Source: Bacillota bacterium (lineage in GTDB: Bacteria > Bacillota > Bacilli > Paenibacillales > Paenibacillaceae). Taken from it: a DNA stretch of 12,485 bases. Shown here one piece after another: positions 1 through 6,243 of the stretch. The DNA is taken from the NCBI GenBank assembly GCA_023386495.1, contig JAEWJS010000112.1:1-12485 (forward strand), given 5' to 3'. How positions within the stretch are numbered: position 1 is the stretch's first letter; every line of letters starts with the position of its first letter. The notes beneath the pieces were generated by a model. That model had not been told where the DNA came from. It did no database searches and was given only the letters and a program-made list of their open reading frames with translations. Both the position numbers and the translations under genes were made by a program.

Positions 1-33
1 CTCTTGACGATCCTTCAGCTTGATTACGTTCAT
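1..33 (-). CDS. Start of an unidentified leftward gene, cut by the window edge
   Basis: Only 11 codons are visible, reading MNVIKLKDRQE on the minus strand, and the frame stays open to base 1. The ATG (complement of 31-33) is preceded by AAGGGG (complement of 41-46) with a 7-base spacer, a good ribosome-binding site. It is divergent from the gene beginning at 238, so the gap between them is a two-sided control region. Nothing here identifies the product. The call rests on start plus RBS plus layout alone, and so is tentative. Confidence 0.45.
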   Translation of the reverse strand, partial: MNVIKLKDRQE

Positions 34-88
34 CTTCGTTCCCCTTCTTCCGTTCCAGCCTAGTATGTCCTTATTCTATCATGCTAGC

Positions 89-102
89 CGTGCTTAAGCA
101 CG
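89..102. promoter_or_regulatory. Perfect 14-bp palindrome between divergent genes
   Basis: CGTGCTTAAGCACG is identical to its own reverse complement over all 14 bases, with no spacer. It lies midway between the leftward gene starting at 33 and the rightward gene starting at 238. A weak leftward -10-like element, TAGAAT, reads on the minus strand at 73-78, and a -35 at usual spacing would fall inside the palindrome. A symmetric site in this position is typical of a dimeric repressor or activator operator. No known operator consensus is recognised, and the binding protein is unknown. Confidence 0.45.
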
Positions 103-157
103 AAGTTCAGCCATGCTGCGGCGTCTAATAACGGTGGTATTCTCGCGGTCAATATCG

Positions 158-163
158 TATGAT
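158..163 (+). promoter_or_regulatory. Possible -10 element (TATGAT) for the deacetylase-GNAT operon
   Basis: TATGAT matches the sigma-A -10 consensus at 5 of 6 positions and lies 75 bases before the first start codon. No acceptable -35 hexamer is seen 16-18 bases upstream, so either the promoter is activator-dependent or the match is chance. The surrounding 11-mer TCGTATGATAG (155-165) recurs exactly at 3354-3364, over the -10 of the downstream operon, which makes it slightly more believable. Confidence 0.3.
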
Positions 164-224
164 AGTCTCGAAAGTTGGAACCGCATTCAAGGAATAGGTA
201 TGCGGCTATATCGACTACGCAGAT

Positions 225-230
225 AAGGAG
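225..230 (+). promoter_or_regulatory. RBS deciding the start of the deacetylase-GNAT gene
   Basis: AAGGAG lies 7 bases before the ATG at 238 and 4 bases before the ATG at 235. The spacing favours 238. The in-frame ATG at 175 has no such site, and residues coded before 235 match nothing expected of a NodB domain. Confidence 0.6.
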
Positions 231-237
231 CACGATG

Positions 238-1497
238 ATGACAATGGCGTCTCAAGTGAAAAAAGCGTACCTCACCGTCGACGACGGACCGCAGCAGGAC
301 TTCATCAAGAAGGTGGACTACCTGAGTGCGAAGGGTATACGCGCGATGTGGTTCTGCATGGGAATCGACCTGGAGCGTTCTCCCGAGGAGGCCGCGTATG
401 CGATCCGGCAAGGCCATATCATCGGCAATCATAGCTATGACCATCCGAAATTTTCATCCATTACGCTGGAAGAAGCCCGCGATCAGATCATGCGGACGGA
501 AGCGATCATCGAGTCGATCTACGCTTCCGTCGGCGTGCCGAGGACGATGAAAGTGTTCCGTTTCCCGTATCTGGACAACGGCAGGGAGCACTCTCCGGAG
601 CACATCAAGGCGATCCAAGCGCTGCTCCGCGAGCTGGGCTTCGAACAGCCGCATTGGCACGGAATCACTTATGACTGGTATCGGGAAGCGGGGCATCCGG
701 TCAGTCTCGATGTCGTCTGCACGTACGATACGTTCGATTGGTGTCTGGCTCCCGGCAATGATCGCTTCGGCTATAGCGGTCTGCCAGACCTGCTGGCACG
801 CATGGATGAGCATGTGCCGGAGGGCGGCAGAGGGCTGAATGACCCACGCTCGAACGAGATCGTCATGATGCATGCGCAATTCTCGTTCGAGGCTTGGCAG
901 GCCATGATCGACAAGCTGTTATCGAAGGGGCTGTCCTTCGAGCTGCCCGCCGATGCCACGGTGCAGATCCGAACGCTTCGCGAGACGGATTACGAGGCGG
1001 TGCATGCTTTTCAGACGGAATATCTGGACCAAGAGAGCTACTACGAATTCGTTCAGCGCGTCCAAGCCTATCCGGACTTGTACCTCGCGGCTTATCACGG
1101 CGAAGACGTTGTCGGCGTGGTCTACGGCCATCCGTCCGTACGTTTCCCGGGGGAGATGAATTTGGCAGGCGTGGCGGTCACGCTCGACCAGCGCAAGGAC
1201 TTCGCCCGTGCAGGCATCGGTTCCCGATTGGTCCGGGCTTTCGAACGGACTGCTGCTGCAAGGGAGTTCAAGCTCCTCGGCGTCGGATCGGCGGATGACC
1301 ATAAGGTGGAGCAATTCTACCTGCGCAACGGGTTCGAGGCGGTCGAGCTCGTGGCTAAGGATGACGTGGGCAGTGAGCTGCGCCGAATCGCCGTAGACGG
1401 TTACGAGAGCGGCTTGCAGGCGCAGAAGCAGCTGCGCGATACGAGCGCGGCGGAGGAAGTCATCTTCATCTTCAAGAAACGCATAGGAGAGGGGTAA
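238..1497 (+). CDS. NodB-type deacetylase fused to a GNAT N-acetyltransferase
   Basis: The protein has 419 residues. The N-terminal half (about 5-235) is a polysaccharide-deacetylase (NodB, CE4) domain with all five signature motifs: TVDDGP with metal/catalytic aspartates near 15-16, HSYDHP at 65-70 (zinc histidines), RFPY at 108-111, TYDTFDW at 162-168, and a late His in VMMH near 212. The C-terminal part (about 242-415) has a GNAT fold, with the acetyl-CoA loop visible as RAGIGSRLV and a typical ending segment FYLRNGFEAV. There is no signal peptide or membrane segment, so the enzyme should be cytosolic and is unlikely to act on cell-wall polymer. The likely substrate is a small N-acetylated sugar or similar molecule, which is inferred. 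The two halves suggest removal and addition of acyl groups on related substrates. The gene is first in a three-gene unit and is followed after 9 bases by a second GNAT gene. The start at 238 was chosen over 175 because of the RBS. Domain assignment is firm; the biochemical role is not. Confidence 0.85.
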   Translation: MTMASQVKKAYLTVDDGPQQDFIKKVDYLSAKGIRAMWFCMGIDLERSPEEAAYAIRQGHIIGNHSYDHPKFSSITLEEARDQIMRTEAIIESIYASVGVPRTMKVFRFPYLDNGREHSPEHIKAIQALLRELGFEQPHWHGITYDWYREAGHPVSLDVVCTYDTFDWCLAPGNDRFGYSGLPDLLARMDEHVPEGGRGLNDPRSNEIVMMHAQFSFEAWQAMIDKLLSKGLSFELPADATVQIRTLRETDYEAVHAFQTEYLDQESYYEFVQRVQAYPDLYLAAYHGEDVVGVVYGHPSVRFPGEMNLAGVAVTLDQRKDFARAGIGSRLVRAFERTAAAREFKLLGVGSADDHKVEQFYLRNGFEAVELVAKDDVGSELRRIAVDGYESGLQAQKQLRDTSAAEEVIFIFKKRIGEG

Positions 1498-1506
1498 GGG
1501 ATTCCC

Positions 1507-1977
1507 ATGTCGGATATGTTGGTAAAATTGTATGATCTGCCTGCCATCGAGACTGTGGAGGCGTTCGAATCGCGGACCGGCGTGACGGTTAGGCGCGCGA
1601 TCGCGCCGGAAAGGCATGTCATTCTGAATTGGGTCGAGGAGAAGTTCGGCATCGGGTGGGCAAGCGAATGCGAAGTCGCCTTCTCGAAGACGCCGATTAC
1701 GTGCCTCGTCGCCGTGGAGAACGGGAAGCTGCTGGGCTTCGCCTGCTACGATGCCACGATGAAAGGGTTCTTCGGGCCAACCGGCGTCGACGAGGACGAG
1801 CGGGGGAGAGGCGTCGGGAAGATGCTGTACCTGTATGCCCTGCAGCTGATGCGGCTGGACGGATACGGCTATGCGATCGTCGGCAGTGCGGGACCGAAGG
1901 GATTCTACGTGAAGGCGTCGGGCGCAACTGTCATTGAAGGTTCGACGCCGGGCATCTACAAGGGAATGCTGAAGTAA
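1507..1977 (+). CDS. GNAT family N-acetyltransferase
   Basis: The protein has 156 residues, a normal length for a single-domain GNAT enzyme. The central strand and loop GVDEDERGRGVGKMLY (about residues 94-109) is the acetyl-CoA pyrophosphate-binding motif (R/Q-x-x-G-x-G). It is preceded by the usual beta-strands (LVAVENGKLLGFACYD) and followed by a GPKGFYVKASGA segment near the acyl-acceptor side. AAGGG at 1496-1500 lies 6 bases before the ATG and overlaps the stop of the preceding gene, so translation is probably coupled. The acceptor cannot be read from the sequence. Its position between a deacetylase-GNAT fusion and a regulator suggests a small amine or amino-sugar substrate shared with the fusion protein, which is an inference. 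It is cytosolic, with no signal sequence. Confidence 0.85.
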   Translation: MSDMLVKLYDLPAIETVEAFESRTGVTVRRAIAPERHVILNWVEEKFGIGWASECEVAFSKTPITCLVAVENGKLLGFACYDATMKGFFGPTGVDEDERGRGVGKMLYLYALQLMRLDGYGYAIVGSAGPKGFYVKASGATVIEGSTPGIYKGMLK

Positions 1978-1978
1978 G

Positions 1979-3295
1979 ATGCGGATCAAGATTGGCATTA
2001 TCGCGTCACGCACCGCGCTCGAGACAATGGAGCGGGTCATCCGCAACTTCCCCACCTTCGATCCGATCGTACGGCTCGCGGAGAACGAATCGGATGCGCT
2101 GCAGATCGCGGAACAGCAGGCCTCTATTGCGGAGGTCTTGCTGTTCTTCGACGCGCGCTTCCATCGCAAGGCGAAGGAGAAGCTGTCCGCGATCGTCCCG
2201 ATGCACCTCGTGCCGCTCACCGGGACGAGCTTGTATAAGGCACTGTTCTTGGCGGCGAGGGCTGATCGGCTCCGCGGCGGCATCTCGGTGGATACGCTGA
2301 CGAAGGCGATGGTCATGCGAACGCTGCATGATCTCGGCATCGCGGACACGCTTGTCAAGGTGTACGAAGGCCCTGCCTACGCATCGCCGGATAAGCTCGT
2401 GCAGTATCATGCCCGGCAAGCAGCCGAAGCGGGCTGCTCGGTTGCCTTCACCGGCGCGGAGGAAGCGGCGCGCGAGCTCGCCGGGCAAGGGCTTGCAGCG
2501 GAATGGCTGCTGCCGTCTGAGCAGGACATGATCGTCACGCTGGAGCGCGCGCTGCTGTCGACCGAATCGCGCAAGGGCAAGGAGTCGCAGATCGTGGTCG
2601 GCATGATTAATGTCGATAACTTCGGCAAGCTGGCGATGGCGCGTGCCAATGAGCACGAAGTACAGCGGCTCAAGCTGGACATTCACCGGCTGGTGCTCGG
2701 ATACGTCGAGTCGCTCGACGGGTATCTAACCTCCCTAGGCGGGGACGAGTACTTGTTCTTCACGACGCGCGGCATATTCGAACGGGAGACGGGCGGTTAC
2801 AAGACGATTCCGCTTGCGAAGGATGTGAATACGAGCCATGGCATCGCGCTGAGCCTCGGCATCGGGTTCGGGATGTCGGCCAACGAGGCCGGCACGAATG
2901 CGCGGTCCGCGCTGCGCAAGTCGAAGGAAGCGGGCGGCAATGCCTGCTTCATCGTCCGCGAGGACCAGACGCTGATCGGGCCGCTCGAGATGTCCGATCC
3001 ACTGCAGACGGTCGTGTCGCCGACCGATTCCGAGCTGATCAAGCTGGCCGCGGATGCCGGCATGACGAGCGCTTACCTCAGCAAGCTGTTGACGAATATG
3101 GCGCGCTTCGGCAAGTTCGAGTACAAGGTGCAGGAGCTAGCCGCGTTGCTGGACGTCACGGTCCGTACGGCGCATCGTCTCTTGCTGCTATGGATGGACA
3201 ACGGGCTGGTGGAAGTATCCGGCATGGAGAAGGTGCCCCGGGGACGGCCGCGTCAGATTTTCCGATTCCCGTTCCTGACGCGCATTGGAAGCTGA
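1979..3295 (+). CDS. Probable one-component transcription regulator: PrpR_N-like, GGDEF-like and winged-helix domains
   Basis: The protein has 438 residues in three visible parts. Residues 1-190 look like an alpha/beta two-lobed sensor of the PrpR_N kind (opening with KIGIIAS; hinge-like segment near 100-115). This is inferred from pattern, not proven. Residues about 203-330 resemble a GGDEF or archaeal GTP-cyclohydrolase-III fold: strand VGMINVDNFGK with Asp213, the signature SLGGDEYLFF at 252-261, then LSLGIGFGMS and ARSALRKSKEAGGNACF, the usual end of a GGDEF domain. Residues about 350-430 form a helix-turn-helix or winged helix (YLSKLL; VQELAALLDVTVRTAHRLL; GLVEV) ending in a basic wing (RGRPRQIFRF). 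The gene starts one base after the GNAT stop and lies just before an operon whose promoter carries two inverted repeats, so it is the likely controller of that operon. A nucleotide may be the effector. Whether the GGDEY site still makes or binds a nucleotide is unknown. No standard family name is assigned. Confidence 0.75.
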   Translation: MRIKIGIIASRTALETMERVIRNFPTFDPIVRLAENESDALQIAEQQASIAEVLLFFDARFHRKAKEKLSAIVPMHLVPLTGTSLYKALFLAARADRLRGGISVDTLTKAMVMRTLHDLGIADTLVKVYEGPAYASPDKLVQYHARQAAEAGCSVAFTGAEEAARELAGQGLAAEWLLPSEQDMIVTLERALLSTESRKGKESQIVVGMINVDNFGKLAMARANEHEVQRLKLDIHRLVLGYVESLDGYLTSLGGDEYLFFTTRGIFERETGGYKTIPLAKDVNTSHGIALSLGIGFGMSANEAGTNARSALRKSKEAGGNACFIVREDQTLIGPLEMSDPLQTVVSPTDSELIKLAADAGMTSAYLSKLLTNMARFGKFEYKVQELAALLDVTVRTAHRLLLLWMDNGLVEVSGMEKVPRGRPRQIFRFPFLTRIGS

Positions 3296-3312
3296 GCCTG
3301 TTCGCCTCGCTA

Positions 3313-3342
3313 TTAATAGACAATTTAAAGATTTGTCTTTAA
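3313..3342. promoter_or_regulatory. Inverted repeat overlapping the -35 of the catabolic operon
   Basis: TTAATAGACAA (3313-3323) and TTGTCTTTAA (3333-3342) are inverted copies, identical except for one extra T in the left arm, around a 9-base AT-rich centre. The core arms AGACAA and TTGTCT are exact. The right arm contains the proposed -35 hexamer, so a protein bound here would compete with or contact RNA polymerase. It lies 17 bases after the stop of the regulator gene, which makes that regulator the first candidate. Confidence 0.5.
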
Positions 3343-3362
3343 GTATCCCCTCTTCGTATGAT
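3333..3362 (+). promoter_or_regulatory. Sigma-A-type promoter for the SDR-aldolase-serine dehydratase-M20 operon
   Basis: The -35 TTGTCT (3333-3338, 4 of 6 consensus positions) and the -10 TATGAT (3357-3362, 5 of 6) are separated by 18 bases. The start codon at 3412 follows 49 bases after the -10, which leaves room for a short leader with its own RBS at 3396-3402. This is the best promoter in the window. It is flanked by one inverted repeat over the -35 and another directly after the -10, which suggests regulated expression. Confidence 0.55.
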
Positions 3363-3364
3363 AG

Positions 3365-3382
3365 CAGTATCAGCTGACACTG
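3365..3382. promoter_or_regulatory. 18-bp near-perfect palindrome at the predicted transcription start
   Basis: CAGTATCAGCTGACACTG is symmetric at 8 of 9 base pairs with no central spacer; only the A/C pair (3369/3378) breaks it. It begins three bases after the -10 hexamer and therefore covers about +1 to +14 of the expected transcript, a classic repressor position. It differs in sequence from the repeat at 3313-3342, so two proteins, or two modes of binding, may be involved. Confidence 0.5.
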
Positions 3383-3411
3383 ATCTGAATCATGCGGAGG
3401 GGGATATTTGT

Positions 3412-4440
3412 ATGCAGAACATGACCACGGTTGCGCAGTTGGAAGCCAAGCTCGCCGAGCCGACAGAGGCGTTGATTCAAGACTTGTCTACGGTAGAGGG
3501 CGATATCGTCATTCTGGGCGTCGGGGGGAAAATGGGACCGAGTCTCGCGCGGTTAGCGGCAAATGCGGTTCGCGAAGGCGGACTTCATAAGCGAGTCATC
3601 GGCGTATCGCGCTTCTCGAATGCGGAAGCCAGGCGCGAGCTGGAGGAAGCGGGCGTCGAGACGATCAGCTGCGATCTGCTGAACGACTCGGCATTGCAGG
3701 AGCTCCCGGTTGCCGCCAATGTGATCTACATGGCCGGCAATAAGTTCGGCACGACGGGCCGCGAGCACTTCACCTGGGCGATGAACGCTTATCTGCCTGG
3801 GCGGGTAGCGGAGCATTACAAGGATTCGCGCATCGTCGTCTTCTCGTCCGGCAACATTTATCCGTTCGCATCCGTACTCCAGGGCGGCGGCGCGGACGAG
3901 AAGACGTCCCCTGAGCCGATCGGGGAATACGCGCAGTCGTGCTTGGGTCGCGAACGGATTTTCGAGTATCACGCGCACAAGAACGGGACGCCGATGGCGA
4001 TGTATCGCTTGAACTATGCGATCGACATGCGCTACGGCGTGCTGCTCGAACTCGCTCGTGCGGTACGCGAGCAGCGCCCGGTCGACGTCACGATGGGGCA
4101 TGCGAACGTGATCTGGCAAGGCGATGCGAACAGCGTCGCGCTTCGCTGCCTGACGATCTGTTCGACTCCGCCGAGCGTTCTGAACGTGACCGGACCGGAG
4201 ACGCTGTCCATCCGCTGGGCGGCCGAGCAGTTCGCGGAGCGCTTCGGCGTCGAGCCGATCTTCGCGGGCGCCGAATCGGACCATGCGCTCCTGAGCAATG
4301 CATCCCGTTCGCATCAACGGTTCGGCTATCCGTCCGCGTCGCTGCTGCAGATGATCGATTGGACCGCCGAGTGGGTAGCGGCGGACGGCCCGACATGGAA
4401 TAAGCCGACCCACTTCCAAGAGCGAAAGGGGAAGTTCTAA
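3412..4440 (+). CDS. NAD(P)-binding extended SDR (epimerase/dehydratase family)
   Basis: The protein has 342 residues. The Rossmann nucleotide-binding loop GVGGKMG (Gly36, Gly39, Gly42) follows the first strand DIVIL. Later come the SSGNIYP segment (about 145-151), equivalent to the SSxxVYG active-site strand of extended SDRs, and a Tyr173 in EYAQSC at the catalytic position. The usual YxxxK lysine is replaced by Cys177, so the enzyme may be catalytically altered or use another proton relay. The substrate-binding half (LNVTGPETLSIRWAAEQF) is typical of sugar-nucleotide or sugar-acid SDRs. The start at 3412 is chosen because GGAGGGG (3397-3403) lies 8 bases before it; the frame is open upstream to 3358 without an RBS there. 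It is the first gene of a five-gene operon, and its stop overlaps the next start. The exact reaction is unknown. Confidence 0.8.
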   Translation: MQNMTTVAQLEAKLAEPTEALIQDLSTVEGDIVILGVGGKMGPSLARLAANAVREGGLHKRVIGVSRFSNAEARRELEEAGVETISCDLLNDSALQELPVAANVIYMAGNKFGTTGREHFTWAMNAYLPGRVAEHYKDSRIVVFSSGNIYPFASVLQGGGADEKTSPEPIGEYAQSCLGRERIFEYHAHKNGTPMAMYRLNYAIDMRYGVLLELARAVREQRPVDVTMGHANVIWQGDANSVALRCLTICSTPPSVLNVTGPETLSIRWAAEQFAERFGVEPIFAGAESDHALLSNASRSHQRFGYPSASLLQMIDWTAEWVAADGPTWNKPTHFQERKGKF

Positions 4441-5543
4441 TGGCTGCGGGCGATGTTAGTCAGGCTGAATTGGCACCGGACCTGAAGCGAGCGCTGCACG
4501 AGGGCCTCGTCATACCGGCCCATCCGCTCGCGCTGGATGAGCGTCGGCAGCTGGATGAACGACGGCAGCGCGCATTGTCGCGTTACTATATCGCATCAGG
4601 CGCGGGCGGCATGGCCGTCGGCGTTCACTCCACGCAGTTCGAGATCCGCGAACCGCAGCACAATCTGTATGCGCCCGTGCTTCGCATGGCGGCAGAGGAG
4701 ACGGCACGCGCCAAGGCCAGCGGCAAGCTCGACCGGCCGTTCATTCTCGTCGCTGGCATCTGCGGCCCTACCGCGCAAGCGCTGCAGGAAGCCGAGACGG
4801 CGCGTTCCCTGGGCTATGATGCCGGCTTGCTCAGCATGGGCGGCCTGAACGGCTGGAGCGAAGAGGAAGTGCTGGCGCGGACGCGGGAGGTTGCCGCCGT
4901 CATGCCCGTCATCGGCTTCTATCTGCAGCCCTCCGTCGGCGGCAGAACGTTCAGCTTCGACTTCTGGCGGGCGTTCGCCGAGATCCCGAACATCGTCGCG
5001 ATCAAGATGGCACCGTTCAATCGCTACCAGACGATCGATGTCGTGCGGGCCGTCTGCCATTCGAGCCGGCGGGATGAGATCGCGCTCTACACGGGCAACG
5101 ATGACAACATCGTGAACGATCTGCTCACGACGTATCGCTTCGACGTGAACGGCGAACCGGTCGAGAAACAGATCGTCGGCGGCTTGCTCGGCCATTGGGC
5201 GGTGTGGACGCGCAGTGCTGTCGAGCTGCTGGCGGACATTAAGCGTGAACGCAGATCCGAGGCAATGGCGCTCTCCCGGTCATGGCTGACGCGCAACGTG
5301 GAAGTGACCGATGCGAATGCGGCATTTTTCGATCCGGCCCATCATTTCGAAGGCTGCATCCCTGGCATTCACGAAGTGTTGAGGCGGCAGGGGTTGTTAG
5401 GCGGAACATGGTGCCTGAATCCGCAGGAGCAGCTGTCACCGGGTCAGGCAGAGGAGATCGATCGCGTCTACCGCGCGTATCCGCATCTGCATGACGACGA
5501 CTTCGTGGCGCAGCATCTCGAAGAGTGGCTGGCAGATGACTAA
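4440..5543 (+). CDS. DapA-family (dihydrodipicolinate synthase-like) class I aldolase
   Basis: The protein has 367 residues, longer than the roughly 290 of DapA. The TIM-barrel hallmarks are present: AGGMAVGVHSTQF in place of the GTTGE loop, catalytic Tyr161 in GFYLQPSVGG, and Schiff-base Lys189 in NIVAIKMAPF, followed by the ALYTGNDD strand. Members of this superfamily condense or cleave 2-keto acids, usually pyruvate, through a lysine imine. The extra length lies mostly in the C-terminal part, including an insertion around VNGEPVEKQIVGG and a tail after 290. It therefore belongs to a divergent branch, not to lysine biosynthesis. The ATG shares a base with the preceding TAA (TAATG), and AAGGGG at 4426-4431 serves as RBS. 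It precedes the serine dehydratase genes, which make pyruvate, so a pyruvate-linked pathway fits. The substrate is not known. Confidence 0.8.
   Translation: MAAGDVSQAELAPDLKRALHEGLVIPAHPLALDERRQLDERRQRALSRYYIASGAGGMAVGVHSTQFEIREPQHNLYAPVLRMAAEETARAKASGKLDRPFILVAGICGPTAQALQEAETARSLGYDAGLLSMGGLNGWSEEEVLARTREVAAVMPVIGFYLQPSVGGRTFSFDFWRAFAEIPNIVAIKMAPFNRYQTIDVVRAVCHSSRRDEIALYTGNDDNIVNDLLTTYRFDVNGEPVEKQIVGGLLGHWAVWTRSAVELLADIKRERRSEAMALSRSWLTRNVEVTDANAAFFDPAHHFEGCIPGIHEVLRRQGLLGGTWCLNPQEQLSPGQAEEIDRVYRAYPHLHDDDFVAQHLEEWLADD
4533..4568 (+). repeat. In-frame tandem 18-bp repeat within the aldolase gene
   Basis: Two consecutive 18-base units encode LDERRQ twice (residues 32-37 and 38-43). The units match at 16 of 18 bases, and both differences are silent third-position changes. 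It may be a small duplication in the N-terminal helix before the barrel, or simply a charged-helix pattern normal for the family. Confidence 0.5.
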
Positions 5544-6243
5544 CCTTAACCGGTTCAAGGATGTGTTCGCGATCATCGGGCCAAGCATGATCGGGCCGTC
5601 CAGCTCGCATACGGCAGGGGCAGTCCGCCTGGGCCGTACGGCCAGGCACTTGCTAGGCTGCCTGCCTCAGGAAGCGGACATCATCTTCTACGGCTCGTTC
5701 GCTGCCACGTATAAGGGACATGGCACCGACTTGGCCATCGCGGCCGGCCTGCTTGACTACGACACGGACGATACGCGGATACGCGACGCGCTTGCAGACG
5801 CTGAGGCCGCCGGATTCGTGCCGCGCTTCAGCGGGGTACTGCATCAGGATCCCGGCGTGCATCCGAATACGGCGGAGATTCTGCTTAGCAGTGGCGAACG
5901 GCGTGTCGCGATGACGGGTTGTTCCATCGGCGGCGGCAGCATCCAGATCGTCGAGGTCGAAGGCTTCGACGTGAAGTTCACGGCCAACAATCCGACCTTG
6001 TGCATCTTCCACGCCGACAGGCAAGGCGTTATCGCCGACGTTACAAGCCTGCTGCGACAGGCGGGCGTCAATATCGGCTATATGGAAGTTGATCGCAAGG
6101 CGAGGAACGGCGATGCGCTCACCGTCATCGAACTCGATACGGCGGTTCCGCAGGCATTGCTGCAGGAGCTGCGGCTGCTATCCGGCGTACAGAAGATCGC
6201 TGTCGTCGATCTGCATGCTCGAGATGGGGAGGCGGACGCTTGA
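5536..6243 (+). CDS. sdaAB: L-serine dehydratase, iron-sulfur-dependent, beta subunit
   Basis: The protein has 235 residues. It opens with FKDVFAIIGPSMIGPSSSHTAGAVRLGR, here given by its key segment GPSSSHTAGA (about 20-29), the signature of the beta domain of iron-sulfur L-serine dehydratases. A C-terminal ACT domain spans about 154-227 (LCIFHADRQGVIADVTSLL, then INIGY-like strand NIGYMEVDR). Such ACT domains bind serine or related ligands and hold the subunits together. With SdaAA it converts L-serine to pyruvate and ammonia in the cytosol. The start at 5536 overlaps the last eight bases of the aldolase gene. The upstream in-frame ATG at 5491 would add 15 residues not found in the family. 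No strong RBS is seen, so coupling with the aldolase is likely. The assignment is firm; a related beta-hydroxy amino acid as substrate cannot be excluded. Confidence 0.93.
   Translation: MTNLNRFKDVFAIIGPSMIGPSSSHTAGAVRLGRTARHLLGCLPQEADIIFYGSFAATYKGHGTDLAIAAGLLDYDTDDTRIRDALADAEAAGFVPRFSGVLHQDPGVHPNTAEILLSSGERRVAMTGCSIGGGSIQIVEVEGFDVKFTANNPTLCIFHADRQGVIADVTSLLRQAGVNIGYMEVDRKARNGDALTVIELDTAVPQALLQELRLLSGVQKIAVVDLHARDGEADA
6226..6232 (+). promoter_or_regulatory. RBS supporting the TTG start of sdaAA
   Basis: GGGGAGG lies 7 bases before the TTG at 6240. No ATG occurs in frame until 6300-6302, which would remove the normal N-terminal helix of the alpha chain, so the TTG start is preferred. Confidence 0.65.

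Noticed and set aside
175..237. ATG at 175 as the start of the deacetylase-GNAT gene
   Set aside because: It has no RBS; the extra residues are not hydrophobic and do not form a signal peptide, and AAGGAG at 225-230 points to 238 (or 235).
919..2358. Long open frame on the minus strand (479 codons)
   Set aside because: It lies antisense to three genes with clear domain motifs, has no family-like motifs itself, and is a by-product of GC-rich codon use. The same applies to the antisense frames at 7009-8223 and 10277-11659.
3313..3342. Inverted repeat considered as a terminator for the regulator gene
   Set aside because: The stem is AT-rich and weak, the loop is 9 bases, and no T run follows; it overlaps a promoter -35, so an operator is more likely.
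4533..4568. Tandem LDERRQ repeat as a sign of recent duplication of functional interest
   Set aside because: The two copies differ only at silent positions, but charged repeats of this kind are plausible in the N-terminal helix of this aldolase branch; comparison with relatives would be needed, so it is kept only as a minor feature.
4440..5543. Lysine-biosynthesis dapA
   Set aside because: The protein is about 75 residues longer than DapA, lacks the usual GTTGE loop, and sits with serine dehydratase and amidohydrolase genes, not with lysine-pathway genes.
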